64,000 nt of DNA. It comes from Heliocybe sulcata. Taxonomy: Eukaryota; Basidiomycota; Agaricomycetes; Gloeophyllales; Gloeophyllaceae. The translations under genes were made by a program, and so were the position numbers. The stretch lies in NCBI GenBank assembly GCA_004369045.1, contig ML213509.1:1246858-1310857 (forward strand). The letters run 5' to 3'. Of the stretch, positions 22,006-32,407 are shown one piece after another (within the stretch, counting starts at the first letter, position 1; each line of letters starts with the position of its first letter). The notes under the pieces were generated by a model. That model was not told where the DNA came from. It was given only the letters and a program-made list of their open reading frames with translations, and searched no databases.

Positions 22006-24035
22006 ATGCGTTTCTCAACCCTGGCCTCTGCGGCCATTACAACCGTTACTGCTGCTCAATTTGCGTACGCAGCCGACCATTATGATTATGTCGTCGTAGG
22101 AGGTGTGTCATCTCCGTAATATCATTCACCTGCACTTTCCTTACAATGCTCATCAGGTGGAAATGCGGGTCTTGTCGTCGCCGAGCGTCTCACTGAAGAT
22201 TCGAACATCTCTGTCCTCGTATTGGAGGCAGGTCTTGACTACAACAGTGATTTCAATGTCACGTGAGTATTTACATGGCTTGCTCCCCGCCACGGAATGC
22301 TGAGCGTAGATATCTTAGCGTTCCTGGACTCGACCTTACGGTCACCGGTGGTTCCATGGTCGACTGGAATTACACCACTGTTCCTCAGGAACATCTGGCT
22401 AACCGTCAGGTAGCCTACCCCCGTGGATACGTCATCGGAGGCTCCAGGTATGTCAATGACCTATCCGTCCATCCAGAATAAGTGAGTTTACTCGTCAATA
22501 GCTCCACGAACTTCATGGCGTACACCCGTGGTTCTGCCGCGCCATACGACGAGTGGGCTGCAATTGGAAATGAGGGCTGGGGTTGGAACGACGTCTACCC
22601 TTACTTCAAGAAGGTCAGAAACCTTTCGAGGCAGTTATATTGATCCTTGACTGACACCGCCAACAGAGCTGCAAGTTCACGCCACCACTGGCCAACCAGT
22701 CGTACATCCCGTACGAAGCTTCCGTGTACGCCGGCGAGGGACCTCTCTCCGTCACTTTCGGTCACTACATCGAGCCCATCTCTGTCTACTTCGCCGACGC
22801 GCTCACGAACAAGACCGGCCCTAACCTCGAGATGAAGGAGACCAACGATGGCGCGCCCATCGGTGTCGGCTACCTCGCGACCACTGTAAAGCCTGCTGAC
22901 TCGACCCGCGACTCGTCGTGGACCAGCTTTGGTGTCGAGGCGTCCAGCCGCTCGAACTTCAAGGTCCAGACGCACTCTCTCGCGTCGCGGATTCTGTTCT
23001 CTGACACCAAGTCCAACGGCAACTTGGTCGCCACTGGTGTGGAGTACACTGATAGCACGGGTGCTACGCAGACTGCCTACGCGGACAAGGAAGTCGTCCT
23101 GACCGCCGGTGCTTTCGGATCCCCGCAATTGCTGATGGTGTCCGGTGTTGGTCCTTCCCAGCAACTCCAGGGCAACGGCATCGACGTCCTCGTTGATCTC
23201 CCCGGCGTTGGCCAGAACCTCCTCGACCACTTGTTCTTCGGTCCTGTGTACGAGGTCACCAACAACATCACCACGGCTGGCCAGTTCAGCAACAACGTCA
23301 CTCTCTACCAGGAGTACATGGCTGAGTGGAAGTTCGGAGAGGGCGAACTCTCCGGCGCTATCTCGAGTATGAGCGCTTGGGAGCGTGTTCCTGACGACTT
23401 CCTGGATTCCATCGGTGCCACGGAGCTGAAGAACCTCCGTGAAGACTGGAACCACCTCCAGCTCGAAGTCATTGTACGTCCCTCACGATTTGTTCTCGTT
23501 ACGCTACTGACATTGTATTTGATTACAGGCCGGTGGCTCTGTCCCCAGTGGCAAGGCCGGCAACTACGTTAGCCCTGCTGCCGTGCTCTCGTACCCCTTC
23601 TCCAAGGGCAATGTCACCATCGTGTCCGCGTCAACCAAGGACAAGCCCCTCGTCCAGCCTAACTGGCTGTCCTCCGAGATCGACCAGAAGCTGGCGGTCT
23701 GGGCGTTCAAGCAGGTTCGCGAGGTGATGCTGGGCGACACGATGGCGCCTATCGTCCTCGGCGAGGCGTACCCTGGCTTGGACGTCACCTCTGACGAGGA
23801 CATCCTCGCTGCCATCGCCGCCGTTGCGCACCCGATCTACCAGGCCTCTGGCACGTGCGCGATGAAGGCCGAGGCGGACGGCGGTGTCGTCGACTCGAAG
23901 CTCGTCGTGTACGGCACGCAGAACGTCCGTGTTGCGGACGCGAGTATCTTCCCCATCATCACTTCTGCGAACACCATGGCGCCCGTTTACATGGTTGCGG
24001 AGAAGGCTGCTGATTTAATCAAAGCCGACCAATAA
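22006..24035 (+). CDS. Secreted GMC-family oxidoreductase with substituted catalytic residues
   Basis: FAD-dependent glucose-methanol-choline family enzyme. MRFSTLASAAITTVTAAQFAYA is a signal peptide, followed by DHYDYVVVGG and, after an intron, GNAGLVVAERL (the dinucleotide-binding GxGxxG), then VLVLEAG. The second family signature appears as ARG-like YPRGYVIGGSS plus FMAYTRGSAAPYDEW, and ADKEVVLTAGAFGSPQLLMVSGVGP is the GMC signature 2. About six introns; the last exon (23529-24035) ends AADLIKADQ. In the active site the usual His of the xHPxGT motif is Gln (IYQASGTCAM), and the usual second His/Asn position is Asn (TSANTMAPVY). The gene is otherwise complete. It is the last gene before the right inverted-repeat arm. 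It may be an aryl-alcohol-oxidase relative or a dehydratase/cyclase-like member; the substrate is unknown. Confidence 0.9.
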
Positions 24036-24316
24036 GGGAGGCGCTAGGCTATGCTTTATTTATGTCTTTTTGGTTTATTTATGGGATAGCACACATGGTG
24101 GACGCCATCGTATCTCGCCGCTCTCTTCATCGATCGTTACATATCAACTTACATTACCATAGCAAGCATGTAGTACATACCGCAAGTCGCATTTATTTCT
24201 CAACTGGTGTTCGCCGATTCTCCGAAGAGCAAGACGACCAGTTGCAGTCCTGAGTCCCACACATAGCTGGTTGCTGTAGCAGAGGTGAAGCAAGCACGTG
24301 CGCCAAAACAGTCCCC

Positions 24317-24585
24317 TGGTCCGTGCACAGGGAACGAGTATAAATACCAGCCTGGGTTCTCCCTTTCTCTTCATACTTACCTTGCGAGCGTGTTGTCTTT
24401 CAGGTCCCTGATGATACGGGCCATGGGAGCCTTCCATAGCACGGCGACCCTGTCCTCAGAGGGAGCTCTTGGTTTGTATGGGCTTCGGCTCATGCACTCG
24501 CACAATATTTTCCAGACCTGCTTCGGCCCTCGGGCTGGGCAGGCTTTTTCTTTGCCGGCCCGACCTCCTAACCCTAACCCTGCCA
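24317..24585 (+). repeat. Right inverted-repeat arm with telomere-like outer end
   Basis: Mirror copy of the arm at 14209-14482. In order on the plus strand: TGGTCCGTGCAC, TATAAATA (24339-24346), a CT-rich stretch, the conserved body, and CCTAACCCTAACCC at 24568-24580. The right flank begins with the direct repeat CTAGTAATA. Confidence 0.8.
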
Positions 24586-24623
24586 CTAGTAATAGGACGC
24601 AAACGGATTGCTACCGTCCTTAG
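24411..24623 (+). CDS. Possible small protein encoded in the repeat arm
   Basis: A 70-codon frame starts about 65 bp after a TATAAATA box and a CT-rich tract, which looks like a fungal core promoter. It runs through the right repeat arm and out of it. The left arm carries the same frame on the opposite strand; only a few residues differ (for example SSEG/SAEG and PARP/PVRP), but its first ATG is a GTG, so the shared start could be the next Met. No domain is recognised. The conservation may simply reflect recent duplication of the DNA, so coding is uncertain. Confidence 0.2.
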   Translation: MIRAMGAFHSTATLSSEGALGLYGLRLMHSHNIFQTCFGPRAGQAFSLPARPPNPNPATSNRTQTDCYRP

Positions 24624-26052
24624 TCCTCTTACCCCTCTTACATATGCACGGACGTCCACGCTCTGCGTGTACTATGCTCCCCCCTATAAGTCTTCTTCCT
24701 GGTATAGAGACCCTTATACCTCAAGTCGCACTATGGCAGTGGCTGAATCGTTACTTTCCGAATTCTCTCTCCAAATACTTGAATTCTCATCGACATCTCG
24801 CTCTCTTCTAATCGTGGTGGCCCTCATCGCAATCCTCGCAGCCCGGTCATGTGTGGGATAAAGACGACCTCCATAGCTCTGCTCAAGCATACGCATCTTA
24901 CGGCCAGTGGTCCCCTTCTGCAGGCTGGGCACTTTCCAGGAATATCCTTGCTCTGTCGGAAGACCAGAACCTTTGGCCTGTCCCAGATGCGGTTGCTTGC
25001 CAGAACAGTGCCGGCATGTTCGGATCTGGCTGCTCTCGTACGGTGTTTAGGGTCTGTACCAGGCCCGTACATTTTCCTGAGGATTGTCGCACAGATCAAT
25101 GGCGCCGCACAAATCAGTGAAAGCGCGAGTTTCAGTTTCGATCTATAATCTGCGGTGGTGGCTATATGCACTGGTACCTTCCCGGTACAGGTGCATCCGG
25201 GGTGGCGAAGCTGTTATTGCGAGCCTTGCGGCAGTGATACGCCCTTCTGTCTCTGTCTGGTGCCTCAGCGCTCAGCCGCGGTCGGTTTTTCTAGAAGAGC
25301 AGATGCCTTTCCTTGGTCCGCTGAAGTCTCTCCTTGAAGACCCTGCATATCGACGGCTTCCTGCGTTCAGTCATCTAAATCATCGAAGGGATTAACTAGA
25401 CGCTTCTCGGCCAGCTTACTCACTCCATATTCACTTTCGATTCTTCTCTCACCCCGGTACCGCAGCTGCCGCAGAGCTCGTGCGATTACCTCGTCTCAGC
25501 TATTACCAGCTTGTCTATGTTCCAGAGGCACTTGTTGTGGATATAGCCGCCGTCCTTGCCTCCTTGAAGCAAATTAACCTGGAGGCCGAGCTACTGGGTG
25601 TCGACGCACCGAGGATATCTCGGACCTTGCGGCGTCATTGCGAAGGCCTGAGTCGAGGCCTGGGGCCTGAGGTTCGGTGTCTGACATACCAAACATACAG
25701 ATACCGTCTTCCTGCCCCTTCTGCAGGTCTCCATTCTGCGATCAAAAATCTGGCTCTGGGTCCTAGCGAAGGCTGAGTACTATACTGATACGCTCGCACC
25801 TCGATCTGTACTCGCGGACGCACGTGAAAGGTATATCTTCATATTGGGCTGTGGAAGACCGCGAAGATAGCTTGAGAGCCGATATACAAGTACATACTTG
25901 TGCTCTACAGTGGGTATCCATCTCCCTGATACATAAGCAAATGAAAGCAATACGACAGCAATGACAACCAAGCGAAGCACGAAAAAGATACCAAAACAGC
26001 AAACATAGATACGCGCGCAGCAAAACACGTCAGACCAGTGATCTATTCCCCG
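24624..26052. other. Gene-poor stretch right of the inverted-repeat element
   Basis: A TATAAG motif at about 24693 is followed by ATG 24733 and a 42-codon frame with one hydrophobic helix (SLLIVVALIAILAARS), but no convincing donor continues it. Further frames to 25800 include Cys-rich readings with no recognisable pattern. The end of the region is the 3' flank of the kinesin gene. I assign no gene here. Confidence 0.4.
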
Positions 26053-28950
26053 TTAGTAACGGATGTTCTCCTTACCGCCCACTTCTACCTCGAAGCTGAG
26101 GTCGTTCCAAGGGTCTTCCTCCGGCATCTGTTCCAGCAGATTCGGGTGGCCCTTTATATGGCTCAGCTGCAGCCTCATAGGCGAGTCGACCGCGTTCGAG
26201 CTAAAGTCGTCGCTCGATGCGAAAGAACCCAACTTTGTCTTTTGCCTCTCGGCGAAGACCTCATATGTGTTCTTTGAGCGAGGAGGCGTATGCGGGGCAT
26301 CACTGCCCAGGCCAAGGGCATCAAACTTATTGACGAAGGCTGCCAGAACCCGGCCTTGCTCCTCAAGTTTGTTCCTCATCTATGCGCAGGGTTAAAAGTC
26401 AGAAATCTGCCCGCCGGTGCAGCAACCCACCTTCCGCTCCTTCTCGAGCTGCTTCACAAGCTCCTCTGCCCACACCTCCTTCTCTCTCCTCAGCTTCGCC
26501 TCCTTCTCCAGCTTGACCTCCCACTCCCTCTCCACGTCCTCTCTGACGGCTCTGAGCGGCTCGCCGAGGTGGTCCTCGTACCCAGCGACGATAATCTCAA
26601 GTTCCCTAATTGTCTTTGCCTGCTTGGCGATGTGCCTGTCCTTTGAATCCTCTGGAGCGTCGGGCGGAAGCTCTGGCCGCGCGAGCAGAGCTGCCTCGAG
26701 TGAGAGGATCTGTGTGGACTTCGTCTCGATCTCGCGACGTGCGGCTAACAGTTCCTGCTGCAGCTGGTATGGCGTCATGTCAAAGTCGACTCTAGCCGGA
26801 CTGGCAGGTCTCGAGGCCTCCCGCTCTTCCACGGTCTGACTCGTCAGGATAAGCTTCGTCAGCTGTCGGATGCGTGCGCTCAAGTCCTTCATCGCCTTGG
26901 ACTCTTCTAGTTTCTGCAAGAGAGCGTCACCACCAGAGTCTTTCAAAGGAGTAATCCAGACCAACCTCTTGTGCAGAAAGTTGCCCGGGTTTCGCCGGGG
27001 AGCCCGCCTCTCGCTCGGCAAGCTTCTTCTTCAAGTCCTCAATTTCCAGGCGGTACCGCTGTAACAGCGCCTCCGTATCCATCAGCTCGCCCTTCTTTGC
27101 GCTTAGCTAATGAGGCCAGTGGCCATCAGTATCCTACTTTTTGGCGAGGCTATCAAGCGAGCTATGTAGACGTACCTGCACTTTCTTAATCCTCTGGGCA
27201 AACGAAAGTGTGCTCGTCGACTCTCCTACAGCGTCCGTGTCGGGGTTGATAGTGCATATAACCGAAATCCGAGCGTTCCCTGAGAGGGAGGGCTGCAGCA
27301 TCCTGGTGAGCTTCGAGTTCCTGAAAGGTACGTAATCACTGCAAGAAGAGGTCAGGCACAAGCGAGCGCACAATGAGGGTGCTTTACGCTTTGTGCTTCG
27401 CAGCATTGTCGGCCAATGTTCCGATGACGGTGCCGAGGGTGAGAAGACTAGACACTTGGTTATTCTCTTCCCGTGGCTAGTCCTGTATGCGCGTTTACCT
27501 CTGATTGATGTACTTGCCTTCTTTCGTCCGTTCTCTATCCGAGGTGGCTTTTTCCGACCCAGCCAAGTCAATAAGACTCTAAAAGCAACGTGAGCCACTG
27601 AAAAGTCGGTCAATGCGAAAGCCGCCCACCAAGGCGGACATTTGAACGCTCCTCCCTCCAAGCGCCTGCAGCCTGGGCCCGCCAGGCGTTGGCGGACGCG
27701 GTGGTCCAGGAGTGCTCCTCCCACTCGCAGCCGACCCCATACTTTCTCCTCTCTCCCTGCTCTCGATCACTAGCCTGAACACGCTGTGACTCCTACTACT
27801 CCTCTCGTTCCAATTGGTAGTAGCCGTCCTACGGTTCGCGTTGCCCCTCTCCAGAACCTCTCGTACGCCCTTCAAGCTCGTCACGACTTCCTCGCGGAGG
27901 GGAGAGAGCCAGACGTTCGAGCCGGAGCCGTGGATCTCGACGATGTGCGAGGTCGTACTGGAAGGGGGCGCGAGGAGGTCTTGGATGGTTTCGTTGTAGA
28001 TTTCGAGGTAGGAGCAGCGGAGCAGGTATTCCCGAGAGGGCGTGCGGCGGATGCACGCGAAGACGTCTTTCATGGCTCGGGGAATAATGCCAGGTTGTTC
28101 CTCATTCCCGGACTAGACTATCATGAGTCCTACAAGTGATAATGTGGCATAGTATTACTAACGAGAGTGAATGTCTTCCCACTCGCTGTCTGGCCGTAGG
28201 CGAATACGACGGCATTGTAGCCGTCCATTGCGGCACAGACATGGCTTCTCGCGACCGCGTTATAGACGGGCTTGTTCTCCGATCCAGTCAGAATCTCGTC
28301 AAAATTGAACTGTGGTGGCGAGGATAACGTTGACCTTCCATATTGCGGGAACAGCTTAATACCTCTGGGCTGTCCCTTTGTGACCTCCCAGGCCGCAGGC
28401 GAAGTGGTCGGACGAATCCTACGGCGTATGAAGATACTGACGCCGTACGACAACGGAAGGAAACATACCTAATCGAAACCATGACCTTGTCCTCCTTGCC
28501 ACGGTCTTGAAGCAATAATGCCTCATCTATTTCGCCGGATATATCTCCCGCTCCAACAGTCTTATAATCGACCAGCACCTCCTCCGGGTCGACTTGCGTG
28601 ACATCCATTTCACTGGGAACGTCAGACGGGTAAGGGCTCTCCGCTCCTCTAGATCGGCTTCGTGGCGTCGTCGGTGTCTTTGGCCGTGAAGCATCGTAGG
28701 ACTTGTTCTTGGGAGGCGTACATAGCACTGGGGAAAGATGCGACGTGGGTCTGTGAGATACACGAGCGCGGGCATCGATAGATAATTTCGACTTGTACTT
28801 CCTAGCAGAACCGAGATTACCGGGAGTCGACAGGATTGTTCGAGGTATTCTACCGACTGAACCTTCGCTCGCCGAAGGACGGTGCGAGACTTGCCTGCGC
28901 GGCGTGAATGTTCCAGGCCTCACTGTCCTACTGGCTGAATCCGTGGTCAT
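26053..28950 (-). CDS. Kinesin motor protein with N-terminal motor (kinesin-7/CENP-E-like)
   Basis: Microtubule plus-end motor. A basic, Ser/Pro-rich extension of about 170 residues (RPGTFTPRRQVSH..., TPPKNKSYDASRPKTP) leads into the motor at KVMVSIR joined to IRPTTSP. Motor motifs: P-loop AYGQTASGKTFT; LLRCSYLEIYNETIQDLL; switch I NERSSRSHSVFRL; switch II LDLAGSE (read across introns near 27580-27500); and YVPFRNSKLTRMLQPSL. Neck-proximal TLSFAQRIKKVQ is followed by a long coiled coil (KELEVQ-type heptads in REVWAEELVKQLEKERK and neighbours) and a short tail ending EVGGKENIRY. KEN near the end could be a degradation signal. It is a housekeeping cytoskeletal gene interleaved with the metabolite genes. 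Subfamily assignment is tentative. Confidence 0.9.
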
Positions 28951-29867
28951 TGTCGAAGCCCAAGTGGCACAGACGTCGGATACGACGAGCAGTCGGTCGC
29001 GCTCAAGTTCAACCGTGGAAAGGCTGCCTTAAGGCTTGATCTACTCGACGCGTCTGATCACGTGCCTTGCCTATTCAAGCTTGGGACCTGCCTAGTTGGG
29101 CGCATACCTACGCTCGCGACGAGGGCCGCGCACGAACTTGAAAAGACCATCTTGTCCTAGAAATTAAAGCTCAAGCATGTCTGGCATCCAGGGTTCTGTG
29201 TTTGACTCCTATATATTTTTGGAAATCAAAGGTGGTATGCATGGAATCGACAACTTAGAGCAAATGCCTAGCTCGCGTCGGCCTAGGTAAAACCACATAT
29301 CACCATGAGAAGAGCACGTTTCGTCAAGAGAAGTAGAGATTCCGAGCATGGTCTGTTATGATTTTCATTGCTGCAACGTGCAGATGAATAGAGTGTATCT
29401 GCACCGACCTAGGTCTGTCATTCCCCGCACCGTACTACTTCAGTCTCATTTGGATTGGACGGCTTGTGTTCAGGTTAGTAATTACCAGCGCGCGGTGAAA
29501 TCTTTTTCCGGCAGAGTGGCTGGAGGCCAACACCATCAGCGACCATCGGCATCACTGTAGTGGAGCCTGTCCGCGTAGACCCCACCGTCTTAGACCCACC
29601 CTGAAGCAAGCGCAAAAGCTACCGAGATGGGTCTATATCCGGTGGTCAATGTGGATGTTCTAAATGAACCCATAGAGATATGGTCGTAGTCATTAGAAAT
29701 TCAGAGGACAGAACTCAAAGACAACAAGAAACTAGTGATACAAGGAGGTGATCTTGGCCTGCGTCAGTCCGTACCCAAGGAAAGCCCATCCGCAAGAACG
29801 TCGTACAAGTACCGGGACAGTTCCAATAAGCCTTAGTCGATTACTACCATAGCCTGTCAAGATCAGT
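28951..29867. other. Intergenic region between kinesin and transcription factor genes
   Basis: Kinesin promoter and transcription factor 3' flank. Only weak unconnected open frames were seen. Confidence 0.5.
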
Positions 29868-32407
29868 CTATCCCTCCAGGAAAAAAGCCAACAGTCCATC
29901 TTCATGCTCGTTTTGGTACTTCTCCTGCTCCGCCGAGCCATCGCACCACGTCTCCAGTCTAATTCGCATAAGATCCTCCCAGAGAGCACCGGCGGGTTGC
30001 TGATGATCGCCCTCGCGCAGGAAAGAGCGGATGTGCCACAACCAGCGCTTTACAAGCCGGAAAGTGGCTTCGACGTCGCGGCTGGCGGCGTCAGTTGCGA
30101 CAGGGGGCAAACCTTGCTGCAGGGCCATCAACGATATCTGTGCCAGCCAATAGAACGACAAAGGGTTGAACATGAAGCGGTGTTTGTCGGCTGCGATCGC
30201 AGCGGCGGGCACGTTCATCCAGCACTGTATCCAGCCGTGCAAGGCGGATTGCAATGCGAAAGGGTTGTCGAGACTGACCCCCCTACTGCCTACGCCGAAA
30301 GGAGACCCTTTAGGAGTCCTCAATCCCACTGAGTACATGCCGCACAGGATCGCGTGAATGAGAATGAACAGGGAGAACCTGTCGGATATCATCGCGTTCG
30401 GCATGGCACGCATATCTCCCAAGTTTGCCAGGACACCTTGGAAGCTATGTCCGAGAAGCCGATCGATAGGAGCCACGGGGTGAGATGGCATCTGCAGTAT
30501 TGAAAGCCATTCCTGAGCTGTGGTAGCTCTCCATAGAACATCGTCGCACGGAAGGTGGAGCTGCATTTCACCGGGGAGGAACGAGGGCGACATCGAGAAG
30601 TAAATTGATTGACAGCAGTCGTGGAGATATGAAAGCAGCAGCGCTCTATGTTGGTGGTGAGGGTCGTCGTGAACTTGAGGACATCATCATCTTACCTCTT
30701 GATCATTTCGTGAGCGGCCCATTCCCGCCACGCCTCTTCGAGACGAGCGAGATCGCCGTAGTCCGGAATAGCCCAGTTGATGTTGCGGTCGATGAGGCCG
30801 CTTCGTCGTATCATCTACACGATACACCATGAGTACGCATAATAGTCAGGCGTCACGAAGCACAGCAGCGGCTGACTCACCATCACTACCATTCCGTGGT
30901 ATATGTTTGAAGAGGTCCTCTGATCCAATCGTTGATGGAATAAACCTACAGTTTGGAGCAAAGCAACGGCCATAATGAGATGTCCCTGTTCCACTGCATC
31001 ACCTCTCTTGTGAGACTATTACATGTCCGTTAACCACTATCAGACGCCCAGATGCAGTATAGAGACGCACAAACTCCGAGATCAATGTTTCCCTGGATGT
31101 CATCAGAGTCTCAGAGATAAAATGCTGCGCAGCTTCGGTCTTGGCAAAGAGTGCGCCACAGACCCGCATCGCATTCAGGAGTATGAGCGGCTTCCCTTCC
31201 AGCGACCAGCTAGCTCGGTGAACTATCGGCACTTGGGACAGGAATTCCTCGAAGAACAAATATACTAGTGCAGGATGTGAGCTTTAGTATCGCGATTGAC
31301 ACAATGAGAAGGACTTGCCGTATTGTCCAAGTTCGCCCTCTGAAGGGCTCGGATAATTCGGAGCATCGACGGCAGGGAGAGTCGGGTTCGAGAGCAGGAG
31401 GGACGTAGCACTGGTATTTCCCATTGCTCCTCCAGTCCCAACACTCTCTTCCGGGGTATACATCGGATGGGAGATGCCATGACCATAGAATGGATAGCCG
31501 TCTATGAACGATTGGCCATGCCGAGAAGAGCCTATGTCCAGGGGGGACGCATATTGGAGACCCACATTCCCACCGTCGAACGCAGCGTGGGGAAACAGCT
31601 TGCTGAAGTCCGCTTGCAATGGAAGAGAAAGCTCGTCCAAGTCTCCGAAGGAGAATGGAAGAGCATGATCCACCCTCCCATCAGAGGAGATTGATGAAGC
31701 CGTGGATAAAGGCGACGAGTGTTCGGAGGAAGATGGATTGTCCAGCACGCCCTTCAGACGTTCAACCTGGGGTCCTACCAAACCATCGGGAGAAGCCCCT
31801 GGCAAAGGGGAGGGGCTCTGGGACTCCTTCATACGTGAGTAAGGCGACTTAACCGCCACTTGTTTGGGATCGTTGATGTATACACATGCACGGTCTCGGG
31901 AAACGCATTTCGAGCATGGCTGTTCCAAATCGCATTTTATCTTGGACTCGGCACACGCTTCACATGACTTCCGCCGTGAACGATTAGCGAGAAGACTGCA
32001 GACACATTGGAGTGGATCATTGAACACTACACTGTGGAACACGTACGGGTCGCCGCAGGTTCGCTTGTGTCTTGTCAATAGGTCACTGCGAGTGAATTGG
32101 GATTGGCAACGCTGGGCGTGCAAGTTAAGCAAGGAAAATTCAAGAGCAAGCGAAAGTGAACATACGTCACAGCGATGGTCTCTCTCGTTGGTATCTGCGA
32201 GAAAGACGTGTGAGCGCAAAAGCTGTGGACAAACAGTGAGGCGGAATACATACGCGAGCGAAGATGACGGTTAAGATGTGTCGTCCTGGTGAACCTTGCG
32301 GTACAAAGAGGACAGTGTTTCGTCTGAGGCAAGGACGGTATGTTGCCCTTGTGTCGTCGAATGCGAGATGTGTCGGCGGAGGCCATGCTGCTAGAAGATG
32401 GGTCCAT
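29868..32407 (-). CDS. Transcription factor with two C2H2 fingers plus a Zn2Cys6 cluster and fungal TF domain
   Basis: Nuclear DNA-binding regulator. ATG 32407 begins MDPSSSSMASADTS. Finger 1 is CPLCTARFTRTTHLNRHLRS. Splicing of two short introns joins HTNERDHRCDRC to QSQFTRSDLLTRHKRTC, a complete second C2H2 finger that no single frame shows. A third intron leads to the binuclear cluster CEACAESKIKCDLEQPCSKC followed by VSRDRACVYI. A Ser/Pro-rich linker leads to the fungal-specific regulatory region (FFEEFLSQVPIVHRASW, then ILLNAMRVCGALFAK and SDRFSLFILIHAILCGMYS). The stop at 29868 follows LLAFFLEG. Tandem C2H2 and Zn2Cys6 domains occur in fungal carbon-source and secondary-metabolism regulators. 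Its place between the two metabolite blocks makes it a candidate pathway regulator, which is inference. Confidence 0.88.

Larger units (their letters stand above)
14209..24585. mobile_element. Putative 10.4 kb TIR-bounded element carrying P450, MFS, SDR and GMC genes
   Basis: Two nearly identical arms of about 270 bp in inverted orientation (14209-14482 and 24317-24585) bound this block. Their outer ends are both telomere-like (GGGTTAGGGTTAGG). CTAGTAATA occurs directly outside both arms in the same orientation (14200-14208 and 24586-24594), as a 9 bp target-site duplication would. Target duplications of 9-11 bp are typical of Mutator-like elements. Inside are four complete genes and no recognisable transposase, so it would be non-autonomous, comparable to a gene-carrying MULE. 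The ends do not match perfectly in their outermost 5-9 bases (TATCAAATA against TGGCA). An alternative is two independent copies of a small repeat in inverted orientation, but the flanking direct repeat argues for one unit. Confidence 0.5.

Noticed and set aside
22601-23455. 284-codon minus-strand frame opposite the GMC gene
   Set aside because: Antisense shadow of the GMC exons; no recognisable protein features.
24733-24861. Short frame with one hydrophobic helix after a TATAAG motif
   Set aside because: No donor continues it, and 42 codons with no homologue known to me are too little for a call.
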